Of a stretch of DNA of 64,000 bases, positions 36,560-48,547 are shown in pieces. Origin of the DNA: Anaeramoeba flamelloides. Taxonomy: Eukaryota > Metamonada > Anaeramoebidae. Every line of letters starts with the position of its first letter. The first letter of the stretch is position 1. Under the pieces are notes generated by a model. The model saw only the letters and a list, made by a program, of their open reading frames with translations, did no database searches and was not told the DNA's origin. The position numbers and the translations under genes are program-made. The stretch spans positions 1,426,001-1,490,000 of the forward strand of contig JANTQA010000032.1 of the NCBI GenBank assembly GCA_027625915.1. Direction: 5' to 3'.

Positions 36560-37686
36560 ATGAGTAATTCAGACGTTCAATTAAAACTTGTGTTGTTAGG
36601 TGACTCTGCTGTTGGAAAGTCTTCAATCGTCCTTCGATTTTGTAAAAACCAATACTCTGATCAAGCAGAACCAACTATTGGCGCAAGCTTTATCAACCAC
36701 GATTTAGAAGTCGACGAATCAGAAGTCAAACTTCAAATATGGGTTTGTTTTTAACTTTGCTTTGCTTTTATTTCCTCTATTACTTTTCTGAGAAACTCTT
36801 TTTTGAGAGTTTTTGAGAAATTCAGAAAAACCAATTCCCGAAAAACAAAAATTTTATTCTTCTTTCCCAAACTGCTTCTTTCCTTGAATTAATAACAAAA
36901 AAAAAAAAAAAAAATCTTTGAAAAAAAAAAGGATACTGCAGGACAAGAAAGATTTCATTCTTTAGCACCAATGTAAGTATTTCTACTTAATTTTTTTTTT
37001 TTTTTACCATTTTATTTTCATCCTTAGCTTGTCACGATATTTCAAAAACACAAGCGATTCGATCAATAATTTTTTTTAAGAACAGCTAAGCACAACAGAA
37101 CATAATTTCACTTAATTTGTTCCCAAACTTTAATTCTTTTTCTGTTTCTTTTTCTTTTTCTTTTTCTTTTCTGATTTTCCAATCCATTTTCTTTTCAAAT
37201 TTTCTTTTCTGATTTTCTCGTTTTTATGTTTTCTTCTTCTTTTTTCGATTTTTTCTGGTGACTGTTTTTTCTTTTTTTGTATGGAATGAAAATCATAATA
37301 GGTATTATAGAGGGGCTAAAGGAGCTGTAATTGTTTATGACATCACAAGACTTGAGAGTTTTGAAAGAGCAAAAGACTGGGTAAAAGAAATCCAAGAGAA
37401 GGGATCAAAAAATGCAAAAATTGCGCTTGTTGGGAACAAAATCGATCTCAACGAATATCGAGTCGAAACCGAAATCGCAGAAAAATATGCAACAGAAAAC
37501 GGGCTTTTATTTTTTGAAGCCTCAGCAAAAACAGGAGTTGGTATTTCAGAAATCTTTGTAGGTCTTTCAAAAGTGTTGCCTAAAACGTCAATTGAAGAAG
37601 AGATGAACTCAAGTGAATTGTCTTCTGACGAAGTTGTAAATCTTGAGGATAACGACCTACCAAAACAAAAAACTGGTTGTTGTTAA
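36560..37686 (+). CDS. Rab5-like small GTPase, 202 aa, three exons
   Basis: Early-endosome type Rab that cycles between GDP and GTP forms on membranes. Exons 36560-36742, 36932-36972 and 37302-37686 (introns 189 and 329 bp, donors GTTTGT and GTAAGT, both acceptors AG). Motifs: P-loop GDSAVGKS (14-21), switch I T39 in EPTIGASF, DTAGQE (62-67, catalytic Gln66), NKID (120-123), SAK (149-151) and a C-terminal GCC for double geranylgeranylation. The Rab5/21/22 group is indicated by [41 protein letters not shown] and FERAKDWVKEIQ. Intron 1 falls directly after the conserved Trp before DTAGQE; intron 2 splits the Met codon of LAPM. All nucleotide-binding residues are intact, so it should be active. 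The exact Rab number within the Rab5 group would need a tree. Confidence 0.95.
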
Positions 37687-38304
37687 AAAAACGATTTAAT
37701 TCTTTCACTTTTTTGGGTAATAATAATACAGTTTTTTATATTCATTTTTTAGAATTTTTTTTCTGCACTTTGCTGTGTTATTTTTAATTTTGTCAAATAT
37801 TTGTCACAAAAATAAATATTAGAAAAAAAAATCGACTAACCCTTAGTGCCATAATAATGAATTTTTAAAATTTTCGAATTTAGACACATACTCCTTTTGA
37901 TTGATAATGATTTATTAAAACCAAGTAAAACAAATACACAAATTGGTAAAAAGATTATCTTGCGTGTCTGATTAGCTTTCGTTATTTTTAGTTTTAGTTG
38001 CTTAGTCTGAACTTACTTTGTCTCTTATGGGTTGGTTTGGAAATACATTTTTTCACTATATGTTTCCTTGCTTACAAATTTGGAAACAAAAGTGTCAAGA
38101 TCGATATCGTTTTTAAACAAAAATAAGGAATAAATCGTTTTCTTAAAGTTTTTTATTTTTCACAAAATTCAAAATTTTTAACATCACTAAAACAGTTAAG
38201 GGATGAGAAGACTATAACAAAAATAATTTAGTAAATTTAATCGCAAACTCAAAAAAAATTTACAGCATCTGGAAATTGAAAAGCAAAATTCTGAGTATGA
38301 TAAA

Positions 38305-39300
38305 CCAAAACTTACTTTTAATTATATTTTTTCGGAAATGAATTATTATTTTGAAAAGTTTTAATCTATTTCTCTCAATTTGGTGAAAATCCAACATATT
38401 TCTGAATTATTTAAAAAAAAATCTTTTTTTTTCAAAGTAGAAAGAAATCTTGTTTATGTGAAGGAAAGTGTACTAAAACACACTAAAAAAAAAAAAAAAA
38501 AAAACATCAAGTCTTGAAATACGTTTGCTTAAAAAATCTACTTAATTTCAAAAAAAAACCAAAAATAATTATTTTAAACTTGAAAAAAATATAAATTTTA
38601 GTTTCAAAGAACAGTTCAATTAAATTTTTTCTTTTTAGTGAATAAAAAAATACCAGGAAAATTACCAAACCATTAAATTAAAAATACTCTCAAAAATTTA
38701 CCCCAATTCAAAATTTTTAAACACATCCATATTCAATTTCTGGAAAAAAAAAAGTATTTCATCAATTTAAGTAGAAATACCAAATTAGAACTATTCACTA
38801 ATTGAAATGTTAATAATTGTTTATAAATTATAATACAAAACAAAAAATAAATAATTGTCAACACTAATAAATTCTTGATGTTTTAAAAATTTTGGATCAA
38901 GTAAAACCAAAAAAATTCATTAGTAAATTTGTTTAAATCTTATTAGGATTATTAATTGCCTTAGGTTAAATATTATCATTATCTAATTTTATTTGAGTTC
39001 TTCTATTTGGAACAACTTTAATACAACATAATATCAATTTTTGAAAAAAAAAAAAATTGATCGAAGCAAACAAGTTAAGTATTTCACATAATTAAATTAA
39101 TAGAAAAAACTAAAAGAATGAAAAAATAAGTTTTAGATTTTTCAAAAATGAAAATTATTTCCAATATGAATCAAATGGGTATATTCATATATTAGAAATT
39201 TGGCCAAATTTTAAAATTGGTCAAACTATATTATTGTCATTGTTGGTACAATTTTAACTTTGTGGAAAATTTTGAATTTTAATTTACTTTTTTAAAACCT
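38305..39300 (+). repeat. Degenerate ~1-kb interspersed family, uninterrupted copy
   Basis: Begins with AAACTTACTTTTAATTATAT and continues through AACTATTCACTAATTGAAAT, TTTTATTTGAGTTCTTCTAT and TTGGAACAACTT in the order seen at 33178-34715, but without the nested 458-bp element, so it serves as an empty-site comparison. Confidence 0.6.
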
Positions 39301-40249
39301 GGAAAATACAAATTATAACCTTCTAGAAATACTTTTTAATTTGATCTTTTCTAATAAATAATTAATAACCAAATCTTAATTCACTTAATAGGTTAATAAT
39401 AACCTAAATATATAATTAGTCAAAATTATTTATTATTAGTTGTCAATTTTTTAAATATTTTCAAACAAATAACAAGAATTCAAATAAACAATTTTAATAA
39501 TAAAATATGAAATATTATCAAATAAATGATTTTAATAATAACAATTCCTTGTTTATACTCTTAATATTGGAAAAATGTATATCACTTTATCTGCTAAATT
39601 TCAATAAATTTAATATCTAATTATTTATGAACCCAATGAATGATCAATTCAATTCAGATATTCCAATGATTCGATATTTAATTTATTTTACCGATATTTT
39701 TAAAATAAGAAAAAAATTCCAGGTTTTTTTGCAAGTAAAAACTCTTGCAAATTACCAAAAAATGAGATTTCATAAAAATAAAAAAGGTTTGAAATTTTTT
39801 CTTGATTTCTTCTCCTCTGAAAAATTCAAACCAAAATGATCATCTTACCGAAAATTAATTATAAAAAATGAACTCTTTTAAAAACGATTAACTCATCTCT
39901 CTAAAGTTGATAAATGAAGTTGCGTATCGGGTTTAATTGTATCCTTGCGTAAATAATTACTCTATTATTTCTGAGGAAAAAAAAAAATAGAACTAATAGC
40001 GACTTTAAATAATCCCAATAAAACAAACTCTTTTTCAGTCAAAGAGGCCCAGTTTAATTGAAGAAATAGAACGCATTCTATGAGTTTAATTCTATATTTT
40101 CTCAAACTAAAAGTTCAATTTTTAGATCAAAATCATTTTTTCTCATTTTTTAATTTTTTTTTTTTTTATAGTTCGCTTTTTGCTTTTTTATTTTGTATTT
40201 TGCTTTTTCTTCTTTTCTTTTCTTTTTTTTTTGTTCAAAATTAAATTCA

Positions 40250-40975
40250 AAGAAAAAAAAATGTTTGAAACTCCAAATTCACATTAAGAAAAGTTAGACT
40301 TGTATTTTATTTAAAATCCATACATTCACAAGGAAAAAATCTTATTGTCAACAATTTTTATTTTCCTAAAGAAATTGAGAATTTTGCACAAGAAGTTCCA
40401 AGGAAATGGGCCCAATAAATTTTTTTTACTTTTTTTTTTTTTTGAAATTTCTGGTTTATTCATGCTTTGTTTTATAATTATCTACTTTAATATGAAATTT
40501 ATTATTTCTTGTATTACTAAACAATCTTATTTTTGTTGATTCTTAAAAATAAAGCGACTATTTGATTTCTGGCTCGGAAACTTTGAGTGAAATGGAGTTT
40601 AATTTCATTCAAATTGGAAATAATTGTGATTCTTTATAAAATATTTAATTCCATTTTTCATCTTTTAGTTTTTTTTTTTTTCATTTTATTTTTTGAATTA
40701 TATAACTTTTTTCTTTCAATCTAATTTTTTTTTTTGAATAATTGAAATTCACTTAAAGTTGGGTTCTTCCGTTTAGAAGAACTCAAATAAAAATATTTGG
40801 TTATATAATGTTGAAAAAAAATATCAACACAACAATAAAAAACCAAAAAATGTAAAAAATAGTTTTCAAAAATCAAAATAATTTCCAATTTTATTGAAAT
40901 TATAGTATTGTTGTTTCTGAAGTGTTTTAACTTGTTCCAAAATTGTTTAATTTTAGTTTAATTGTTCTGATTTGA
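40250..40975 (+). repeat. Degenerate ~1-kb interspersed family, internally shortened copy
   Basis: Matches 33855-34130 (CTAAAGAAATTGAGAATTTT, GGAAATGGGCCC, AATATGAAATTTATTATTTC) and then 34430-34700 (GGTTCTTCCGTTTAGAAGAA, AAAAATCAAAATAATTTCCA), with the middle part missing. Confidence 0.55.
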
Positions 40976-40991
40976 TATTATATATGTATAT

Positions 40992-41698
40992 ATATTATTT
41001 TTCAGTCAAAGGGGCCCATATGTAATGTGTGAAATACATGTGTTTAAAGGGTTTGCATAGATATTAGAAGAAACAATATATTATGGAAATTTTAAAACTT
41101 AGTTTCATTTTTTCACATTTTTGCACATTTTTGTTTTTTTTTTTTTTGATTATTTTTTTGAAATGTCGTTCAGTTGTAAAAATTTTTTATTTTATTACAA
41201 GATCAATAGTTCCTTGGTAAACATGTGTTATTCTAATGTTAATGAAACTGTTAAAAAGATTGTTGAGAAATCATATTGATTTCTATTGGAATTCTATTCG
41301 ATCTTTGATCTTGATGTTTGTTTGATATATGTGAAACATTTTCACTTCATTTTCATTTCCTTTTTCAAATAGAGACCAAAAATACCAACACACTTCGTTT
41401 TGGGACTTGATTTCTAAAATAAAAGTATGGAAAATGAAGTGAAAATTGTTTCCTATTTATTATTCAAATACTAGTAGAGTATCAAAACAAACATTGTTGT
41501 TTTTCTCAATAGATTTCTCAGAATTTGGGGTTTTCAATTTTTAAGACAATCTATTGATTAATTAGTTTTCTTTCAGACATATATCAACAATTCTTTGATT
41601 TGTATTATTCTTTTTATTTCTTATTTGTTCTTTAAAGGTCAATTATATAAAAAAATTGATATTTGAAAAAAAAACGTTGGCCATTTTGACTCTAACAG

Positions 41699-41712
<14 letters not shown>
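40992..41712 (+). mobile_element. GGGGCCCA-end element, forward copy
   Basis: Left end TTTTTCAGTCAAAGGGGCCC preceded by TATATATATTA; right end GTTGGCCATTTTGACTCTAA followed by CAGAGTTTATATATATA. The ends are imperfect inverted repeats. Interior shared with 46752-47465 and, inverted, with 15592-16311. Flanked by TA repeats on both sides. Non-coding. Confidence 0.72.
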
Positions 41713-41736
<24 letters not shown>

Positions 41737-42004
41737 TTATTTGTAAAATATTTTCTTAATTTACGATTTTGAAGATATATCTTTGATTTAATTTGACATA
41801 CACGCACACTATATATATTTTTAATTGATATAACCCCTTCCTTAAATTAAAAAATTATATACAAGATTGAATAAATTTTAACTCTCTTTCAAAAATTATT
41901 AAAAAAAATAATAGTATTTTGTATTCAAATAATATTAAGGATTAAGTTCGGTTATATATTCATTTTTAATTATGACAATGTTACAAAAGCCAAATATTTT
42001 GAAA

Positions 42005-42478
42005 ATTAAAAAAAAAAATATAACCAAAAACTTTAAAAAAGTGAGTCAGAATTATTGAAAAGAGGATTACAGATTTTTTATTACTGAAACTTCACTTGAA
42101 AAAAAAGTTAAAAAAATAGTTTTTATGCTAAAAATTAAATTTAATTTCAAAGACATTACATAGTCGAAATTTTCAAAGTGATTATTTGTCTTTTAGAAGA
42201 TCTCTTTTTTTTTCGACATTGTCTTTTAAAAAAAAAAAGAAAAAAGAAAAAAAAAGAAAAAGAAAACAATTAAATAAAAAAAATTTTTTTTCAAAGAAAA
42301 AGAAAAAAAATAAGCAAAAGAGAAATTTAAAAACGTAAAATAAAAATCTGGAAAATAAAGAAAAAAATATCTGATCCAAAAATTTGAAAATAATTTTTGT
42401 TAAGAATACTGGAATAAACCCAAAAAACAACTTCCATTAGCATTATAAAGTTAATCAAAATTTTTGAAAAAAAATATT
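42005..42478 (+). repeat. Copy of the centre of the CTGTTGAGAG long element
   Basis: Collinear with 25740-26293: AAAAAGTGAGTCA, GATTATTTGTCTTT, GAAGATCTCTTTTTTTTT, AAGAATACTGGAATAAACCC and AACAACTTCCATT are shared in order. It has neither element terminus and ends at the Pol III terminator of the tRNA. It is either a separate element that once inserted into the long form or a truncated remnant. Confidence 0.55.
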
Positions 42479-42487
42479 AAAAAAAAA
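42479..42487 (-). terminator. Pol III terminator of the tRNA-Arg gene
   Basis: Nine A on the plus strand give T9 on the transcribed sense immediately after the discriminator base of the tRNA, well above the usual four-T requirement. Confidence 0.85.
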
Positions 42488-42559
42488 CGATCCAAGCAGG
42501 ATTCGAACCTGCGACCTATTGATTAGGAGTCAATCGCGCTGCCACTGCGCCACAGGACC
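42488..42559 (-). tRNA. tRNA-Arg (anticodon CCT)
   Basis: 72-nt cloverleaf without intron. Minus-strand order: acceptor GGTCCTG, TG, D-stem GCGC/GCGC around loop AGTGGCA, anticodon stem ATTGA/TCAAT with loop CTCCTAA (anticodon CCT, reads AGG), variable AGGTC, T-stem GCAGG/CCTGC with TTCGAAT, acceptor TTGGATC, discriminator G. Internal promoter boxes are excellent: A box TGGCGCAGTGG and B box GGTTCGAATCC. The acceptor stem is weak (one T-T mismatch at 6-67 and G-T pairs at 2-71 and 7-66), which may be tolerated or may indicate slight decay. CCA is not encoded, as expected in eukaryotes. Repeat-derived DNA abuts it downstream and another element starts 118 bp upstream. Confidence 0.92.
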
Positions 42560-42676
42560 ACACATTTAAATGATGATAAATGAAATAATATTTATAAATT
42601 ATTACATATAATCAGGAGTTAAAATTAACTTAAAAGCATCTAATTTCAGACACAATTAATATACACTTAAGGATTA

Positions 42677-43206
42677 CATTCCCTGAAATTTGAAAAATGA
42701 TAATCTTGTGTGGGTTGTAGTGAGTTGTCGATTTGGTTCTTAACTGATCGATCTTGTACTTGGTATGGATTTTAATAGTATTTCAAAAACCAATTTTATT
42801 TTTTTCTTTCTCGAAATCTAATCGAAGAGTTTAAGATTAATAGATTGATAGGTGTTCAAGAATAACTTTTGAATTTTGGGTTGTAGAAAAGAATCTTGAT
42901 TTACTTTTTTGTCAATTAACTAAATGAAATAATTAAATTTTTTAAAATATCCCAATAAAACCAAACTTAATTAAAAATTTCAATCAAAAACCTACAAACC
43001 ACATTTTTTTATAACATAAGTTCCGATATATTAATCTTACACTCTTTAATTATGATTTGGGAAATAAAAAAAATAAATTGTCAAAAATTACAATTTTGAA
43101 CCACTTTTAAAACTCATACCAAGTACAAGATCGATCAGCTAAGAACCAAATCAACAACTCACTACACCCTAATACAAGATAATTTTTTTTCAAATTTCAG
43201 GGATTG
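42677..43206. mobile_element. 530-bp inverted-repeat element with TA duplication
   Basis: About 95-bp imperfect terminal inverted repeats: left CATTCCCTGAAATTTGAAAA, continuing GATAATCTTGTGTGGGTTGT and AGTGAGTTGTCGATTTGGTT; the complement of the right end reads CAATCCCTGAAATTTG and keeps the same order through GATCGATCTTGTACTTGGTA. TA on both flanks (42675-42676, 43207-43208). Non-coding centre. A Tc1/mariner-type MITE by its TA site, 118 bp from the tRNA. Confidence 0.75.
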
Positions 43207-45234
43207 TAAACCTTAAATAATTACTCTAATTAACATCAAATAAAAAAAATACGACAACAATTTTACCAACTTAATAACTAATAATATTTACAACACAACA
43301 ATCTCACAAATAATAATAATAATTCAATATAGAACAAAACAATTTGAATATCAAATAATAAATTTACACTAACAAAAAATATTAATAATTAAATTATCTA
43401 ACACAGTAATAAAAACAACTTACCAACATCTATCCACAATAAATTCTAACTTAAATTTAATAAACAAGAACAAATAAAGAAAGCATAAACACTTAATCTG
43501 CAAATTAACAACGAGATCAAAAAATCATATCTTTTCTTATTACCCTATCTAATTACTTTTATAGTATTTAAAGTACCTAACAAAAATACTATTATATACA
43601 TTTAATTTACAGAAACTAAAATACAGTACTAGTATAGAACCATTATAGGAATGACCTCATCTTAATTGGAAAATTTTTATTCCAATTTCTAAATTTTACT
43701 TTAGAATTTTCATAACCAATCAAATGTTGAGAAAAAATACGATCACAAGATTCTAATTATTTTTTGATATTTCTTTCCAACCATTTTGACATAGGATTAA
43801 AAAAAAATATTGAAATAAAAATAATCACTCACCATCTAGATTTTTAATTGTGAATTTTAAGAAATTTTTTGTATAATTACTTTTATTTAAATCAAATCCT
43901 TTTTATAAAAAACCAAATTTTATATGAAATCAGTAATAAACTGACCTAAAGTCCATTAAAGTAAAGTACCTATAGAATATTCATAATATTTTTTTTGATA
44001 ACCCACAGAAATCTACTTATTTTGAAAAAACAATAGAGTTTTCTAGAAGCTTGTCATCAATTTCGTATATAATTTTTTTATTCTTATTTTTTCGATCGAT
44101 TGAATAGTGTTTCCTTATGAACATGATTTAATTAACCAATATTCTAACAATTCACTAGGGAGAATTATAAGGTTTTGATTCAGAAAAAAAGAAAGTATTC
44201 GGCAATTAGAAATAAAAAAATTTTCATAATATTAACAATTAAAAATCGATCCAGTGATTATTTTCATTTTTGATATTTTTGTAAATATAAATGAAGTAAA
44301 CTCTGAGTTTACATAACCAAGCTCACTTTGAAATCAATTTATGTACTGAAATATTATTTTCAAAAAAGTGATTTCAAAATATTTGTTTAAAAACAGATTT
44401 AAATTTGAATAATTCTTCAATTTTTGAAAATAAAATTTATCAAGAATTTCAAAAAGAAATATTATATTTTAATTTAAATTTTAGCATTTTGAGATACTAT
44501 TGTTGTGCTATCCAGTTAGTTTTTTTTTTTTTTTTTTTTTTTTGTAAATTAATAGAAAGAAGAGAAGATACTAATTTTTTAATTTGTTTTATATTTTTTT
44601 TTTTTGTAATATTTTTTTTGTTTCCAATATATAAGGAAAAAGAGGGATTAATTGTATTAACTAAAGTAAAGTGAATAATAGTTCAATTGAAATACAATCA
44701 AATTTCTTTTTTGATGAAAATTTTATTATCCAAAAATAATAAAAGGAATGAAATAAACAACCCCAAATTGCATTTTTTTTAAATTCAAACAAAATGAAAA
44801 CTAAAAGACAAAAAAAAATGAAAGAATTGAATTCAACTAAGTGTAAAGTCATATTAAACAAATCACAATTTTAAGTAGCACCTGATTAGTTTTTTTTCAG
44901 AGAAACCAATGGATCTATTTTTTTATTTTATATAAATTTTTTTACTAAAATTTTGTTTTTATTGCTATTCTGAGTTTTAAAAATATTATTTGAGTTAAAA
45001 ACGGAAATTAACTTGGTTACAATCAAAGAAACCCTTTACTGATTTAAAATATCAAATATTTTTTATAATTTACATTCCAAGAGAAACTCAGATATAAATA
45101 GAATGATATACTTCAAAAAAATAGCTAATATTAATTTGAAATAAATTTAATAAATCATATATTTTCTAAAAAATAAAAAAACCCAAAATATTTTGGTAAC
45201 CAATGTAAAAAAACAAAAACTTTCTTTTTGATCT

Positions 45235-45500
45235 TCAATTTATAATCAAATGTAATTTAATTCGAAATCAATATGATCTCAAAAATCATTTTTCTACTTT
45301 CATAAGAATTTGCATCAATGAATTTTCCCCAGTGACGATTGATCTTGCAATAAATAAAAAATTTAATTGAATTTTGTGTCAAAAAAAATCGAAAAAGAAA
45401 AAAAAAGCAAAATGTTGAAAATAATATAAATTTTGAAATTTCAAAAATTAATTCATTCTTCAAATACTAATCAAACCCTTTTTAAAAGGGCATAATTCAC
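45235..45500 (-). repeat. Truncated relic of the GGGGCCCA-end family
   Basis: Matches part of 15592-16311 in the same orientation: GAAATCAATATGATCTCAAA, GATCTTGCAATAAATAAAAA and AATACTAATCAAACCCTTTT. Both ends are missing. Confidence 0.5.
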
Positions 45501-45573
45501 TCAAATATTTGGTAAATTTAACTTTAAAATTGTTGAGAATCTTCAATTGTACGAATTAGTACCCCACACACCG

Positions 45574-45604
<31 letters not shown>

Positions 45605-46375
45605 TAAATTCTAAAAAAAAAATATTTAACTTCTAATTATTTTCTTATCATTTTATTTACTGTTTGAAAAAAAAAAAATTATTTTTACAAGTAGGTAATC
45701 TGAATAAAGAAAAATAACTCCAACAAAAATCAACAATATCGTTCTCGATCCAATTGAAATATTTTTAATAAAAGATGAAAATAACGAATTCTTTTTTTAA
45801 TAGTAATATTACAATAAAAACAACTCAAATATTTATAAATAATAAAATGTGTTACAAAAAAAAAAAATCAAAAAAGAAATATAGAATGGGGTGTATTAAA
45901 TAATCCACAAATCTAATGATATATGTTTAACATATTGTGAAATATTATCCAAATAAAGAGTTATTTTTAATATGAAATATTGAACCAAAAAATGATTTTA
46001 AAAAAAAAAATAAAAAGTGGGAATTTATATATAATTATTTTCATTATTTCAAGTAATCATTAAAGATAATTGTATCTAATATGAAAATCACTTGGGATTC
46101 GATTATTATACCAGAATTGATTATTCTTGTAGATGCAATGGTTCAATTGTTCAACCCCAATGAAAATAAATGAACATTTAACATTTAACTGGTCATTCGG
46201 TTTATTTCTTTCTGTTGATATTGTTTTCAAAATTAAGGATTGCAATATATGAAGATCTTTCATTTTATCACATTAATATTTTTCTAATTCTAAATATTTT
46301 TAAATAAGTAGAAAATTTATCAAATATTAAATTGTAATTATTCTATAATCATTACCCCCAATATCACTATTATTA

Positions 46376-46573
46376 TAGTCAGCTCCACATTTAAGACACA
46401 AACTTTGAACGAGATTTAAGGTACAGTAAAAATATCAAATTATGACACAAAATTTGTAATTTCAAGTACAATAATTGGTTTAAAAGTAAATTCCGAAAAA
46501 TGTGTCTTACATTTAGTTATTATTGTGCCTTAAATAACCTTCAAAGTTTGTACCGTAAAAGTGAAACTAACGG
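46376..46573. mobile_element. Palindromic TA-flanked MITE, copy 8 (diverged)
   Basis: 198 bp, TAGTCAGCTCCACATTTAAG to AAAAGTGAAACTAACGG, TA on both sides (46374-46375, 46574-46575). Arms are noticeably mutated, and the loop contains CAAGTACAATAATTGG. An older insertion than copies 4 and 5. Confidence 0.75.
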
Positions 46574-46751
46574 TATTTATAATATATTTATTATTACAAT
46601 AAATCCACAATTTCTAAAATTACACCCTTTTGAACCGAATTAGGGGTCGAAAAAAATATGATAAATTACTCTTTTAATATTTTAAATGATCATTTATATA
46701 AGTTGAATAGTTTCAAAAATTCATCTAATAATGTGTTTCAAATATATATAT

Positions 46752-47465
46752 AAACTATTTTTCAGTCAAATCAGCCCAGTTGTAATGAGTGAAATACATG
46801 TGTTTAAAGGGTTTGTATAGATATTAATAGAAAAAATTTATTTTGGAAATTTTCAAAATTAAAATCATTTTTTCACATTTTTGTATATTTTTGATTTTTT
46901 TTTTTTGATTTTTTTTTTGAAACCTAATTCAGTTGCAAATTTTTTTTTATTGCAAGATCAATAGTTCCTTGATAAAAACTGTTTTATTCTAATGTTATTG
47001 AAACAATGGAAATGATTGTTGAGTAATCATGTTGATTTCGATTGAAATTTTATTTGATTTTCGATCCTGTAATTTGAAAAATAAAAGTGAAAAATTTCGA
47101 CTTCGTCATCATTTCATTTTTCAAATAGAGACCATAAATCCCAACCTACTTCGTTTGAGTATTTGATTTCTAAAAGAAAACTATTGAAAATAAAGTGAAA
47201 ATTGTTTTCCGATTTATTATTCAGATACCTATTTAGATCTAAAAAATGTTCTTGTGTATCTCAAAAGAGACCCAAGAATTTGAGTTTTTCCTTTTTTAAG
47301 AAAATCTATTGATTAATTAGTTTTCTTTCTACAGAATATCAACAATTCTTTGATGTTTATTATTCTGCTTATTTCTTATTTGTTCTTCAAAGGTAAATTG
47401 TATAAAATAATGGATATTTGAAAAAAATGTTGGGCCCCTTTGACTGAAACAAAATTTATATATAT
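46752..47465 (+). mobile_element. GGGGCCCA-end element, second forward copy
   Basis: Left end ACTATTTTTCAGTCAAATCAGCCC; the right end TTGGGCCCCTTTGACTGAAA keeps the undamaged terminus. Interior collinear with 40992-41712 (GTGAAATACATGTGTTTAAA, GGGTTTGTATAGATATTA, AGATCAATAGTTCCTTG, TATCAACAATTCTTTGATG). TATATATA flanks on both sides. Confidence 0.72.
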
Positions 47466-47783
47466 ATAAAGTATATAAAAAATAATTGATTTAGTGGGAT
47501 ATGAATCAAAAATAGCTGATTTCTCTTATTTACAAAAAAATTCAACTTCTAAATCCCTAATACCATAAGAAAAACAAAAAAATGACTATTTTTTTTTTTG
47601 TTATTTTTTTGAAATTAACTTTTTTGGAATAACTATAAGTTGTAGTTTTGAATCGAGTATTTGGATATGTTTGATTAGTAATTATTTTTACTTATCAGTC
47701 AACATTTTGTTTATGGGTTTTTTGAAAAAGGATATGTAAAAAAATCGGAAAAAAAATCAACATTTTTTGCTTTTAGACTGTTA

Positions 47784-47972
47784 CTAGTGATTTAATGCAT
47801 AAATTTTAAATGAAATTTAATGAACAAAAAAATTACCAATTATGAAATAATATTTAAACAATTTTTTTTTACCCAAATCATTTTAGTAGAATTTGTATTT
47901 TGGGATAAATCGAGATTTTTATTGAAACTTAAATTTTGTTGAAAGTTTGTACCCTAAAAGTGAAACTGATTA
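47784..47972. mobile_element. Palindromic TA-flanked MITE, copy 9 (decayed)
   Basis: About 189 bp. The right arm is recognisable (GAAACTTAAATTTTGTTGAA, AGTTTGTACCCTAAAAGTGA, AACTGATTA then TA), the left arm strongly eroded (CTAGTGATTTAATGCATAAA). Reversed loop (TTTTAGTAGAATTTG). Confidence 0.65.
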
Positions 47973-48072
47973 TATTATTATGAAAAGTTCCTCTAACATT
48001 CACTCTATTTATTGTTAAAATTTTTTAAATTTAATCTTTTTTTTAAAATTTCCCCTAATAATAAACAAACTA

Positions 48073-48547
48073 CAGTGGTGTAAATAACCCGGGTTTTTTA
48101 TTTAAACCCATTACTAAAATTGAACTCATGTAAAAAATATTGGCTGACTCTAGAAATAAAAGAAACAAATCTATTGGATGAAAACAGTATATAAATAAGA
48201 AATTGTGTTCTTTAAATAAATTTTAAAAAAGAATTATGAAGATACTGGAAGATTAAAATGTAATTTTTTGACAAAAAAATGAGCATAATTTCATTTTTTG
48301 AATTTTTATAAAAAAATCATCTAATCTTAAAAATTTGGAAAAAATGATGTAATTTTTGAAACAAAAGCATTTAATATAATTGAGCCATTTCCATTAATCA
48401 TAGATCTAACCTCTAAAGTCAATTTGGATCTTTACCAAGAATCTATAAGTGATTTCTGGTCTTTCGATGCCCAAGTCTGAAAAAAAAACTCTAGTTAAAT
48501 TTTAGTAATAGGTTTTTGGTTGTCTGAACGGGTTATTTACAACACTG
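48073..48547. mobile_element. 475-bp TA-flanked element (CAGTGGTGTAAATAACCCG ends)
   Basis: Left CAGTGGTGTAAATAACCCGG; the complement of the right end is CAGTGTTGTAAATAACCCGT. Imperfect inverted repeats of ~55 bp continue to CATTACTAAAATTGAACT / TATTACTAAAATTTAACT. TA at 48071-48072 and 48548-48549. The CAGTG terminus and TA site indicate Tc1/mariner-type mobilisation. Non-coding; a single copy in the window. Confidence 0.8.

Larger units (their letters stand above)
37687..42487. other. 4.8-kb spacer, mostly repeat-derived
   Basis: No gene seen. It contains two copies of the degenerate ~1-kb family (38305-39300, 40250-40975), a fragment of the 8758-9300 element arm (39204-39235), a GGGGCCCA-end element (40992-41712), a TA microsatellite (about 41702-41733) and a piece related to the centre of the CTGTTGAGAG long element (42005-42478). 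A short TTTTTCAGTCAAAGAGGCCC string at about 40032 is a further lone terminus of the GGGGCCCA family. Confidence 0.7.

Noticed and set aside
46060-46263. 67-codon minus-strand frame with fairly balanced composition
   Set aside because: No motif, no neighbouring exons, and bracketed by AT-rich spacer and a MITE.
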